In this document: piece after piece, positions 1 to 6,203 of the stretch
How the letters are laid out: each line of letters begins with the position of its first letter
How positions within the stretch are numbered: the stretch's first letter is position 1
From: Betaproteobacteria bacterium
GTDB lineage: Bacteria; Pseudomonadota; Gammaproteobacteria; Burkholderiales; SG8-41
NCBI GenBank assembly: GCA_025356695.1
Contig: JANXSE010000157.1
Coordinates: 1 to 13,402, forward strand
Direction: 5' to 3'
DNA: 13,402 nucleotides
Made by a program: the position numbers and the translations under genes
The notes under the pieces: generated by a model
What the model saw: only the letters and a program-made list of their open reading frames with translations
Databases searched by the model: none
What the model was told of the DNA's origin: nothing

Positions 1-265
1 GGTTGCTGCGCGGGATGGCGAGGTACGAATCGATCAGGTCGTAGACGATTTTGCCTTTGGTGTAATCGCACCAGACGCTGATGTCGGCGCGTTCCGACAG
101 CACGACCACATCGTAGCGTTCGCGCGGGTCGGCGAGTTCGAAGTGGATGCCGCGTTGCTGCGCGTAATTGGCGAAACGCCGGCGGTCGCCTGGCAGATCA
201 AGCGATACAGAATAAGGAACGTAGCCGACCCGCAGGCCGGCTAACGTTGTGGAGGCCGCGCTCAT
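1..265 (-). CDS. Glycosyltransferase, N-terminal part (runs off the window)
   Basis: The first 88 residues of a gene that continues beyond position 1. ATG at 265-263 overlaps the TGA of the upstream methyltransferase (264-262) in an ATGA junction, so the two are probably translationally coupled. The protein opens with a short tail followed by a hydrophobic beta strand (LRVGYVPYSVSLDLPGDRRR), then YDVVVLSERAD and KIVYDLIDSYLAIPRS. I recall this arrangement from the N-terminal domain of GT-B-type glycosyltransferases in polysaccharide loci, where the first Rossmann-like half opens with a 'GYVP...DxPGDRRRF' segment and continues with an 'IVxDxIDSYLA' strand. This is recognition from memory; no catalytic residue lies within the visible part. 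It would act at the cytoplasmic face of the inner membrane on the lipid-linked glycan. A non-enzymatic relative cannot be excluded. Confidence 0.6.
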   Translation of the reverse strand, partial: MSAASTTLAGLRVGYVPYSVSLDLPGDRRRFANYAQQRGIHFELADPRERYDVVVLSERADISVWCDYTKGKIVYDLIDSYLAIPRSN

Positions 266-1143
266 TTGCGGAATACCACGGTGTAGGCGCCGGCGCGCCT
301 GCCCGATTCAAATGGCAGGCTGAACAGGCTGAGGACGCAGCCCGTGAGATAGGTCAGCCGCTTCACCAGCGGGTTCTTGAACGGACGCGACAACCATGCG
401 CCCCAGCCGAAGCGGCTGGCAGAACACGCGCTGCGATCGTTGGTGACCGTATCGACGAGTGTGAGGCCGTGGTTGCGCATGCGCGCGGCGAGTGTGCGCG
501 CCGGAATCAGGCAGATGTGGCGCGGCGCGTCGACGTGGGGCCAGGCCGCGCCGAGCAGACCGAACTGCAGCGAATCAGGGTTGGGAGTTGCGACGACCAG
601 CACGCCGCCGGGCGCGAGACGGGTGGCTGCGCAGTCAAGCAGCCGCCAGGGGTCCGACATATGTTCAACGACGTGCCAGAGGGCGATGACGTCGTACGCA
701 GGGCGGTTTTGCAAAAGCGCGGCGGGATTGTCGCCGGTAACCGCATTGATGCCGAGTTGATCGTTGATGAACGCACAGCAGCGGGGATCCATTTCAATCA
801 CATCGACGGCGAAACCGGCCTCGCGTGCCATCCAGGCGAAGACGCCGCGGCCGGCGCCGATTTCGAGCAGACGGCCGTTCCTGCGGTGACGACTGACGAT
901 TGTTATTTTGTCGTGCTCGGCGCTCGCGGCCTTCTGCACCGCTTCAATCGTCAGTTCCAGGTAGTAGCCGGCCGGATAATGCGCGGCGAGATCGGACGGC
1001 GGTTGGGGCTGGAAAACCAGTCCGCATTCGCCACACTCGAAGTAACGGAAAATCGCAGCGGAGTGCTGCTGGTTCAGATCGCCAACCTCGAAACGGAAGC
1101 GGCTGTCGCCGCCGCATTGCGGACATGCGCATGAAGTGGTCAC
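262..1143 (-). CDS. SAM-dependent methyltransferase with N-terminal zinc ribbon
   Basis: A 293-residue class I methyltransferase (Methyltransf_23 type). The N-terminus carries two cysteine pairs, C7/C10 (CPQC) and C37/C40 (CGEC), resembling a small zinc ribbon. The SAM-binding motif I is LLEIGAGRG at about residues 92-100, with an acidic strand end (VIEMD) after it, then LWHVVEHM and a post-motif APGGVLVVATPNPDS. The start is placed at GTG 1143-1141, 8 bases after a GGGGGA ribosome binding site and 4 bases after the flippase stop. The open frame extends 39 codons further upstream, but that part lies inside the flippase gene and looks unrelated to any protein. In this context it could O-methylate a sugar of the repeat unit or the nucleotide sugar; the substrate cannot be read from the sequence. 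Its stop overlaps the start of the next glycosyltransferase. Confidence 0.8.
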   Translation of the reverse strand: MTTSCACPQCGGDSRFRFEVGDLNQQHSAAIFRYFECGECGLVFQPQPPSDLAAHYPAGYYLELTIEAVQKAASAEHDKITIVSRHRRNGRLLEIGAGRGVFAWMAREAGFAVDVIEMDPRCCAFINDQLGINAVTGDNPAALLQNRPAYDVIALWHVVEHMSDPWRLLDCAATRLAPGGVLVVATPNPDSLQFGLLGAAWPHVDAPRHICLIPARTLAARMRNHGLTLVDTVTNDRSACSASRFGWGAWLSRPFKNPLVKRLTYLTGCVLSLFSLPFESGRRAGAYTVVFRK

Positions 1144-1147
1144 GCGC

Positions 1148-2680
1148 TCAGTCCCCCGTTCTAGGACGCAACAGACCGCCGGCGAGTGCGCTGATTTGTT
1201 CGCGCAGTTCACGCTCCAGCAGATGGAAACCGCACGCAACATAGGTAACTGCGGCTGCAATCACGCAGGTAACGGCGCCGCCGTTTCCCGCGGACAGCAT
1301 ACCCGCCAATGCATGGGCGCCGCCGAAGACGGCGCCGCCGAGCAAAACGAAGGGCAGAAAGTTTGTTTGCAGCCAGGGCAAATATTTATGCGCCAGAATT
1401 TGTTTTTGTACCACCGGTACCATGACCAGCAGGTAATAAACGTTGAGCAGGAACCAGGCGAGCGCGGCACCGGCAATGCCGTATGCGTTAAGCAGCAGGG
1501 CCAGTGCCGGCAGGTAGATCGTAAGCCCGACCAGATTGATCCGTAAAGGTATCGCCGAGTTGCCACTGGCGACGGCCAGCGTGTGGCAGTTGGAAACAGC
1601 GGCGTTGAGAAGAAAGCCCGCACTCAGCAGTGACGCCGTCACGGCGGCGGTGGCGGCGGCCTCGCGGCCCACCCACAGGCCGAGAATTTCGGTACTGAAG
1701 AAGAACAGCGCGAACGCCGGCAGCGCGACCGCGTAGACCGTGAGCTGCGTCGTTTTCGCATTGCGTGTGCGCAGCTGCGCCTGTCGTCCACCGGCGAAGT
1801 CGGCGGCCAGCGACGGCAGGACCGCCGAATTGAAGCCGCCCTGGATCAGCGATATCCAAGCGGTCGCTCCGAAAGCAATTTGATAAAAGCCGAGCATTTC
1901 CAGTGGCAACTGTCGGCTAATGGCGAAACGGTCGGTCTGCGTCAATAACATGGCAATTGCGGAAACGGCGTTGATCCCCAGTGCGTAGTGCCACCGGCCG
2001 CGCATGACAGTCGCAGTAAAGCGAGGCCACGCTGACAGGCGCGGCAACAGCCGGCGGCATGCGGCGAAATAAACCGCGAGTTCTATGATCGTTACTGCAA
2101 TTTCCCACCATAGCAGTGGTAACAATTCGCGCCAGACGAACAGCACCACCAGCCCGCCCCCCAGACGCAGCGTTTGTGTGGCGGCCTTCAGCAGGTTGAG
2201 CACGTCGAGGCGGTTGAGACCGGCAAGCAGCGCCCAACAGACCAGCGACGGGCCGCGCAATACCACGGCCAACGCCATCAGGCGGATGCCATCGGCGACA
2301 GTGTCCGCCGGCAAAACCGTGAGCCGCAGCCAGTGCAGCGACAGCCAGCTGGCTTGCGCCGCGAGGGCGATGCCGGCGACGAAGGTCAACGCGCAGTGCA
2401 CCGCGGTCGTAGTGGCGGCTAGCTGGCGAGTGGTTTGATGGCCGGTCGAGCGATCTTGCGCCGCGCCCTGGGTCAGCGTGGTGTTGAGGCCGAGGTCGAG
2501 CAGAGCGAATACCGTTTGCACCATCGTCATGATGCCGAGCAGGCCGTAAGCTTCCGCTCCCAATATGCCAAGCTGAAACGGAATGACCGCCAGCGTCAGC
2601 AGCACCATCCAGCCGCCGCCGAGTGCGTTGGCGAGGATGTTGCGCGAAATCGCGCTCACGCGGCGCGGCGCTTCAGCCAT
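1148..2680 (-). CDS. Wzx-like oligosaccharide flippase (MATE/MOP superfamily)
   Basis: A 510-residue, strongly hydrophobic polytopic membrane protein. The N-terminus has a short charged segment, then SRNILANALGGGWMVLLTL and IPFQLGILGAEAYGLLGI, the usual opening of the polysaccharide transporter family (Wzx/RfbX), in which 'N..a......l....P.....lG...yGl..' is typical. About 12 to 14 hydrophobic stretches follow, with arginine-rich cytoplasmic loops and a charged C-terminus (RPRTGD). The length is a little above the usual 420-500 for Wzx. The family moves undecaprenyl-diphosphate-linked repeat units across the inner membrane. The start ATG at 2680 overlaps the end of the SDR gene by 8 bases, which suggests coupling. 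Its presence implies a Wzx/Wzy-type assembly route; the matching polymerase is not obvious in the window. Confidence 0.88.
   Translation of the reverse strand: MAEAPRRVSAISRNILANALGGGWMVLLTLAVIPFQLGILGAEAYGLLGIMTMVQTVFALLDLGLNTTLTQGAAQDRSTGHQTTRQLAATTTAVHCALTFVAGIALAAQASWLSLHWLRLTVLPADTVADGIRLMALAVVLRGPSLVCWALLAGLNRLDVLNLLKAATQTLRLGGGLVVLFVWRELLPLLWWEIAVTIIELAVYFAACRRLLPRLSAWPRFTATVMRGRWHYALGINAVSAIAMLLTQTDRFAISRQLPLEMLGFYQIAFGATAWISLIQGGFNSAVLPSLAADFAGGRQAQLRTRNAKTTQLTVYAVALPAFALFFFSTEILGLWVGREAAATAAVTASLLSAGFLLNAAVSNCHTLAVASGNSAIPLRINLVGLTIYLPALALLLNAYGIAGAALAWFLLNVYYLLVMVPVVQKQILAHKYLPWLQTNFLPFVLLGGAVFGGAHALAGMLSAGNGGAVTCVIAAAVTYVACGFHLLERELREQISALAGGLLRPRTGD
1152..1157 (-). promoter_or_regulatory. 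Ribosome binding site of the zinc-ribbon methyltransferase
   Basis: On the minus strand this reads GGGGGA, 8 bases before GTG at 1143. It lies inside the last codons of the flippase gene and supports the GTG start over the longer upstream frame. Confidence 0.5.
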
Positions 2681-3590
2681 CGCGCGCGGCCTGTTGTCGC
2701 CACCAATCGATCGTCAGATCGAGGCCTGATTCGAGGTCTGTGGCGGGCGTCCAGCCGAGTTCACCGTGCAGTCGCGCGGTATCGGCCTCGATCAATGGCA
2801 CATCGAGGGGATTGGCGGCGTTCGTGCGGAATTCAATGAGCTCGGGCCGCTTCAGCCTGCCGACGATGCGATCGGCGATGACGCGTACTGCAACGGCGTG
2901 GCCGGAGCCGATGTTGAGCGCGCCTTCGAGAGGGCTGTCGAGCAGTGCGACAAGGGCCGAGGCGACATCCGCAACGTAGAGATAGTCGCGTCGCAGATCG
3001 CCGCCGGAGAGCGTGACGCGTTCGCCGCGCAATTGCGCGCGGATAATCAGCGGCATCAGGCGTGCGGCTTGTTCGCCCGGACCGTAGAGATAAAAAATCC
3101 TGCCCCAGGCAAAACTCACTCCGCTGCGCTGCGCCGCCGCTGCGGCAATCGCGTGCAGCGCGTTTTTCGACACGCCGTACAAACCCTGCGGGCGCAGCAG
3201 TGTTGTGTTTTCACGGCAGTGGCCGTCGCGCCAGTCGTATTCAGTGCAACTGCCGGCGCAGACCATGCGGCGGCCACCGTGCGCAATGAAGGCGCGCAAC
3301 AAGGCGAGGCTGGCGCGCACCCAATCGAGGTTCTCCAGCGCCTGCCAGAACAGGCCGTGTTTTGCATACCACGCCAGATGCAGCAGGCTGTCGGGGCGCA
3401 ATTCGGCGAGCAGCGTGGCCGTCTGCGCTTCATCGAGGAGATCGACCTGGTGCCAAAACATGCCGTTCTGCGCGGGCGGACTGCCCGCGGTGGTAGCGTG
3501 TATTTCGTAGCCGCGCTCCTGTAGTGCTGCGAGACAGTGGCGGCCGATGAAACCGCCGGCGCCGGTGATCAGGACACGCCGGTTGTTCAA
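2673..3590 (-). CDS. NAD(P)-dependent SDR, probable NDP-4-keto-6-deoxysugar 4-reductase
   Basis: A 305-residue extended short-chain dehydrogenase. The NAD(P)-binding motif is GAGGFIG at residues 10-16, the strand VCAGSCTEYDW holds the serine of the active site (S114), and the catalytic pair is Y138/K142 (YGVSK). The C-terminus has RDYLYVADVASAL, a typical substrate-domain segment. The start is TTG at 3590-3588, overlapping the TGA of the upstream epimerase (TTGA). The frame stays open 147 codons further upstream, but that stretch is the epimerase read in the wrong frame. The SCTEYDW and HLAWYA motifs resemble SDRs that reduce the 4-keto group of 6-deoxysugar nucleotides (6-deoxy-talose dehydrogenase and CDP-abequose or paratose synthase relatives). 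Placed directly after a C-methyltransferase and an RmlC-like epimerase, it is the natural last step of the branched-sugar pathway. An epimerase role is the main alternative. Confidence 0.8.
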   Translation of the reverse strand: MNNRRVLITGAGGFIGRHCLAALQERGYEIHATTAGSPPAQNGMFWHQVDLLDEAQTATLLAELRPDSLLHLAWYAKHGLFWQALENLDWVRASLALLRAFIAHGGRRMVCAGSCTEYDWRDGHCRENTTLLRPQGLYGVSKNALHAIAAAAAQRSGVSFAWGRIFYLYGPGEQAARLMPLIIRAQLRGERVTLSGGDLRRDYLYVADVASALVALLDSPLEGALNIGSGHAVAVRVIADRIVGRLKRPELIEFRTNAANPLDVPLIEADTARLHGELGWTPATDLESGLDLTIDWWRQQAARDG

Positions 3591-4117
3591 GCGGCGAAGT
3601 CCGCGTACTGTGTGTCGCGTGGATTGATGACTGCCGGCGCCGCCGGCCAGCGGATGCCGAATGCGGGGTCGTTCCAGCGCACGCCGCAGGCGTACTGCGG
3701 CGAATATTTGCCGGCGATCAGATAGTGCACGACGGTATGCTCTTGCAGCGTCAGATAGCCGTGGGCGAAACCTGCCGGGATATACAGCGCGCGTGCATCG
3801 CCAGCGCTCAGTTCGACGCCGAACCAGCGCCTGAAGCTCGGCGACTGCGGGCGCAGATCGATGATCGCATCGTAGGCGGCGCCGGCGACGCAGCTGACGA
3901 GTTTTGTCTGGACGCAGGGCGCGCGCTGGAAATGCATGCCGCGTAGCGTGCCGGCGTGCAGGCTGTGCGCGCTGCTGGCCTGGTCGAGCGAGGCGAAGAG
4001 TCCGGCGCGCGCGAACGCATCGCATTCCCACAACTCGGTGAAACTGCCGCGCTCGTCGTGTGCCGGGGCGTAATCGACGAGCCAGGCGTCTGCCAGACCG
4101 GTGTCGGTGAGTTTCAT
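3587..4117 (-). CDS. RmlC-like dTDP-4-dehydrorhamnose 3,5-epimerase family protein
   Basis: A 176-residue cupin, close to the usual 180-190 of RmlC. The family landmarks are present: RGMHFQ with the catalytic histidine H62, K72 in VQTKLVS, the IPAGFAHGYLTL strand, Y138 in GKYSP, then VRWNDPAFGIRWP, and D168 in INPRD near the end. These positions correspond to the His/Lys/Tyr/Asp set known for RmlC, so an active epimerase is expected. The family inverts C3 and/or C5 of 4-keto-6-deoxyhexose nucleotides; members in C-methyl sugar pathways (NovW, TylK/EryBVII types) act on only one of the two carbons. The start ATG 4117-4115 overlaps the TGA of the C-methyltransferase (ATGA); an upstream extension to 4357 is a shadow of that gene. 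The junction with the following SDR is TTGA, so three genes are coupled in a row. Confidence 0.87.
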   Translation of the reverse strand: MKLTDTGLADAWLVDYAPAHDERGSFTELWECDAFARAGLFASLDQASSAHSLHAGTLRGMHFQRAPCVQTKLVSCVAGAAYDAIIDLRPQSPSFRRWFGVELSAGDARALYIPAGFAHGYLTLQEHTVVHYLIAGKYSPQYACGVRWNDPAFGIRWPAAPAVINPRDTQYADFAA

Positions 4118-5340
4118 GCGATAACTTCGACTTTCGACACCGGGATGACGAAGTGGCCGCCCCACTCGCGGATATAGGCGAGGTCGGCGATGATTTCGTC
4201 CTTCCAATTCCACGGCAGGATCAGCACGTAATCGGGGCGCGTTTCGCGGATGGCGTCGGGATGCCGCACGGGAATGTGCGAACCCGGCAGGTTGCGGTTC
4301 TGTTTGCGCGGATTGCGGTCTACCGTGAAGTCGATAATGTCGCGGCCGATGCCGCAATAGTTGAGCAGCGTATTGCCTTTGGCCGGTGCGCCGTAAGCGA
4401 CGATTGAACGCCCGGCCTGTTTGGCGCCCTTGAGAAAATCGACCAGCTCGGTTTTGTGCGCGCGCACGCGTTCGTCAAAATCGCGGTAGATGGCGGGCGT
4501 GTCGAGGCCCGCGGATGTCTCACGCCGGCGCGCCGCCGCCACGCATGCGTTGACGGCCTGCGGGTTTGCACAAGGAGTCTGCGCGTAAATCCGCAGCGAG
4601 CCGCCGTGCGTTGGCAGGTCCTCGACATCGAACACGGCCAGACCATGCCTGGTCAGCGCCCGCTCGGCGGTAAGCAGGGAGAAATAGGAAAAATGCTCGT
4701 GATAAATCGTGTCGAACTGGTTGTCCTCAATCAGTCGGAGCAGGCTCGGGAATTCGATGCTGAGCACGCCGCCGGGTTTGAGCAGCATCGACAGGCCGTG
4801 CACGAAATCATTGAGGTCGGGCACATGCGCGAGCACGTTGTTGGCGACGAGCAAATCGGCGGCAACACCCTCCGCCGTCAGCGCGACGGCCATCTTCGAT
4901 CCGAAGAATCCGATGCGCGTGGGGATGCCCTGCGCAATCGCCACCTGCGCAACGTTAGCGGCGGGTTCGACGCCGAGAATGGGCACGCCGTGGTGCGCAA
5001 AGGCGGCCAGCAGGCAGCCGTCATTGCTGGCGATCTCGATCACCTGGTGGTGGGCGCTGAGTCCGAACCGCTGCACCGCGGCGCCGGCGAAGGCGTTGCA
5101 GTGTTTGATCCAGCCGTCGGCATAGGAAGAAAAATAGGGGTAGTCGCGGAAAATGCTTTCCGGCGTTTCGGTATCCGACAACTGGACCAGATTGCAGGCA
5201 TTGCAGCGAAACGCGGCAAGCGGATAAAATGCCTCCCTTTGCGACGGGGCGGACGCCGGCCAGAAGGAATTGGCAAGCGGCGTCATGCCAAGGTCGCAAA
5301 ACGCACCAATGTCGGTGGAGTTGCAAAGCCTGCACTTCAT
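4114..5340 (-). CDS. NDP-hexose C-methyltransferase (TylCIII / NovU type)
   Basis: A 408-residue protein, the usual length of sugar C-methyltransferases (about 410). Three parts are visible in order. An N-terminal zinc site has C3/C6 (CRLC) and C46/C49 (CNAC). A SAM-binding Rossmann domain carries EIASNDG at 102-108 and VANNVLAHVPD at 166-175. A C-terminal domain has YGAPAKGN at 316-323 and PWNWKDEI. The segment Y213-H214-E215-H216 (IYHEHFSYFSL) matches in spacing the Tyr/Glu/His catalytic set described for the C3-methyltransferase TcaB9, and THGGSLR at 244-250 is also typical. The family transfers a methyl group from SAM to C3 (TylCIII, TcaB9) or C5 (NovU) of a 4-keto-6-deoxyhexose nucleotide through an enolate. 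ATG 5340 has an AGGA site 5 bases upstream. It heads the coupled block ending with the flippase and glycosyltransferase. Confidence 0.9.
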   Translation of the reverse strand: MKCRLCNSTDIGAFCDLGMTPLANSFWPASAPSQREAFYPLAAFRCNACNLVQLSDTETPESIFRDYPYFSSYADGWIKHCNAFAGAAVQRFGLSAHHQVIEIASNDGCLLAAFAHHGVPILGVEPAANVAQVAIAQGIPTRIGFFGSKMAVALTAEGVAADLLVANNVLAHVPDLNDFVHGLSMLLKPGGVLSIEFPSLLRLIEDNQFDTIYHEHFSYFSLLTAERALTRHGLAVFDVEDLPTHGGSLRIYAQTPCANPQAVNACVAAARRRETSAGLDTPAIYRDFDERVRAHKTELVDFLKGAKQAGRSIVAYGAPAKGNTLLNYCGIGRDIIDFTVDRNPRKQNRNLPGSHIPVRHPDAIRETRPDYVLILPWNWKDEIIADLAYIREWGGHFVIPVSKVEVIA

Positions 5341-5345
5341 GCTGT

Positions 5346-5349
5346 TCCT
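5346..5349 (-). promoter_or_regulatory. Ribosome binding site of the C-methyltransferase
   Basis: The minus strand reads AGGA in the context CACAGGAACAGC, 5 bases before ATG 5340. Confidence 0.55.
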
Positions 5350-5378
5350 GTGTGGCGCGGGTTGATGCCGGATATTGG

Positions 5379-5393
5379 ATCGTTCCGAACGAT
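5379..5393. promoter_or_regulatory. Perfect 15-bp palindrome, possible operator
   Basis: ATCGTTC-C-GAACGAT: two 7-base arms that are exact reverse complements around one central base. It lies in the 121-base gap (5341-5461) between the DUF218 gene and the C-methyltransferase, about 40 bases upstream of the latter's start. The single-base centre rules out a usual RNA hairpin, so a dimeric protein binding site is the more natural reading. I see no convincing -35/-10 pair beside it, so its role is open. Confidence 0.3.
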
Positions 5394-5461
5394 GGCCGGT
5401 TCCGTAGCGCGGCCCGGTAATTTACATTCAATGGGTGATGATTGCCGCATGGCCACCGTTT

Positions 5462-6103
5462 CTATTGTGCCGTCCTGTAACGACCGCCGCCAAGATAGAA
5501 AACGATCTTGGTGATTTCCAGCAGCGTATGGCGGGCCGAATCCTGGTCTTTCCACCATTCGGCCGCATAGGGTTCGTGCGGCGTGGCGAGTATGAGAGCC
5601 GTCACGCCGGAATCTTTCAGCGCATCGCCGATTATCATCCGGGCACGGCGAACATGATAGGCCGACGTCACAACCAGTATGGTGACACGCCGCCCGTTGA
5701 ACAGATTTCTGATCGACGCTGCTTCGTCCGCGGTACTCAGGGCGGTCTGCTGAAAACGCATGATATCTTTTGCCGGTATTCCCGTCTTTTTCAAAATCGC
5801 CGTGCTGATTTCGTGCTCGGTCGGAATGACGATGTCAAAACGTTCCAGCAGGCTGTGCCCCGGCTCGCGGCGCGGATCGCTCAGATAGATGCGGTCCGCA
5901 TAACCGGCCGCATAAAGATCGGCGGCGTATACCGTGCGTTCGAACGCACCGCCGAGCACGACGATCGCATCGGCTTTTTGCGGGCGGTCCGCCGCGCTCA
6001 ACCAGTGCCCGGCGCCGCCCAGTGCAATGGCTGCCAGTATTGTGCCGGCCGCGACGGCGCCGGCAAACCACAGCATGCAACAGGTCAGACAGGATTTTTT
6101 CAA
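5462..6103 (-). CDS. Membrane-anchored DUF218 / YdcF-like protein
   Basis: A 213-residue protein. An N-terminal basic start (MKKS) and a hydrophobic stretch (about residues 9-30) form a signal anchor, placing the rest outside the inner membrane. The DUF218 landmarks follow: ADAIVVLGGAFERTVYAADLY, GYADRIYLSDP, STADEAASIRNLF and VTSAYHVRRARMI. Relatives include YdcF, SanA and ElyC of Escherichia coli, linked to envelope integrity; ElyC affects undecaprenyl-phosphate-dependent steps. No reaction is firmly established for the family. The start is TTG 6103-6101, with GGAA 8 bases upstream; an internal ATG at codon 10 would cut the signal anchor. It sits divergent to the plus-strand membrane gene and 121 bases upstream of the C-methyltransferase. 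DUF218 genes are often found in polysaccharide loci, so a role in lipid-carrier or repeat-unit handling is a reasonable inference. Confidence 0.82.
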   Translation of the reverse strand: MKKSCLTCCMLWFAGAVAAGTILAAIALGGAGHWLSAADRPQKADAIVVLGGAFERTVYAADLYAAGYADRIYLSDPRREPGHSLLERFDIVIPTEHEISTAILKKTGIPAKDIMRFQQTALSTADEAASIRNLFNGRRVTILVVTSAYHVRRARMIIGDALKDSGVTALILATPHEPYAAEWWKDQDSARHTLLEITKIVFYLGGGRYRTAQ

Positions 6104-6184
6104 GCGGTGTTCCGGTGGACGGCGTCTATCAGAAGGTGCATGCGCAGTCGTGCTTTTGCGGGTGCCGGGGCGGGGCCGACTTCA

Positions 6185-6200
6185 AATCGGGCATAATCGG
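6185..6200 (+). promoter_or_regulatory. Direct repeat overlapping a -10-like box, upstream of the membrane gene
   Basis: AATCGG occurs at 6185-6190 and again at 6195-6200, exactly 10 bp apart, one helical turn. Between and overlapping them lies CATAAT (6192-6197), five of six matches to TATAAT. No clear -35 box sits 16-18 bases upstream. The site is in the 100-base divergent gap 6104-6203 and would serve the plus-strand gene starting at about 6204. If CATAAT is a true -10, transcription would begin near 6204, at the first ATG itself. Confidence 0.3.
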
Positions 6201-6203
6201 TTG

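Noticed and set aside
247..1134. A 295-codon plus-strand open frame opposite the zinc-ribbon methyltransferase
   Set aside because: The minus-strand protein has clear domain motifs; the plus frame has none and is typical of antisense frames in GC-rich DNA.
4456..5514. A 352-codon plus-strand open frame opposite the C-methyltransferase
   Set aside because: Antisense to a clear TylCIII-type enzyme and without domain features of its own.
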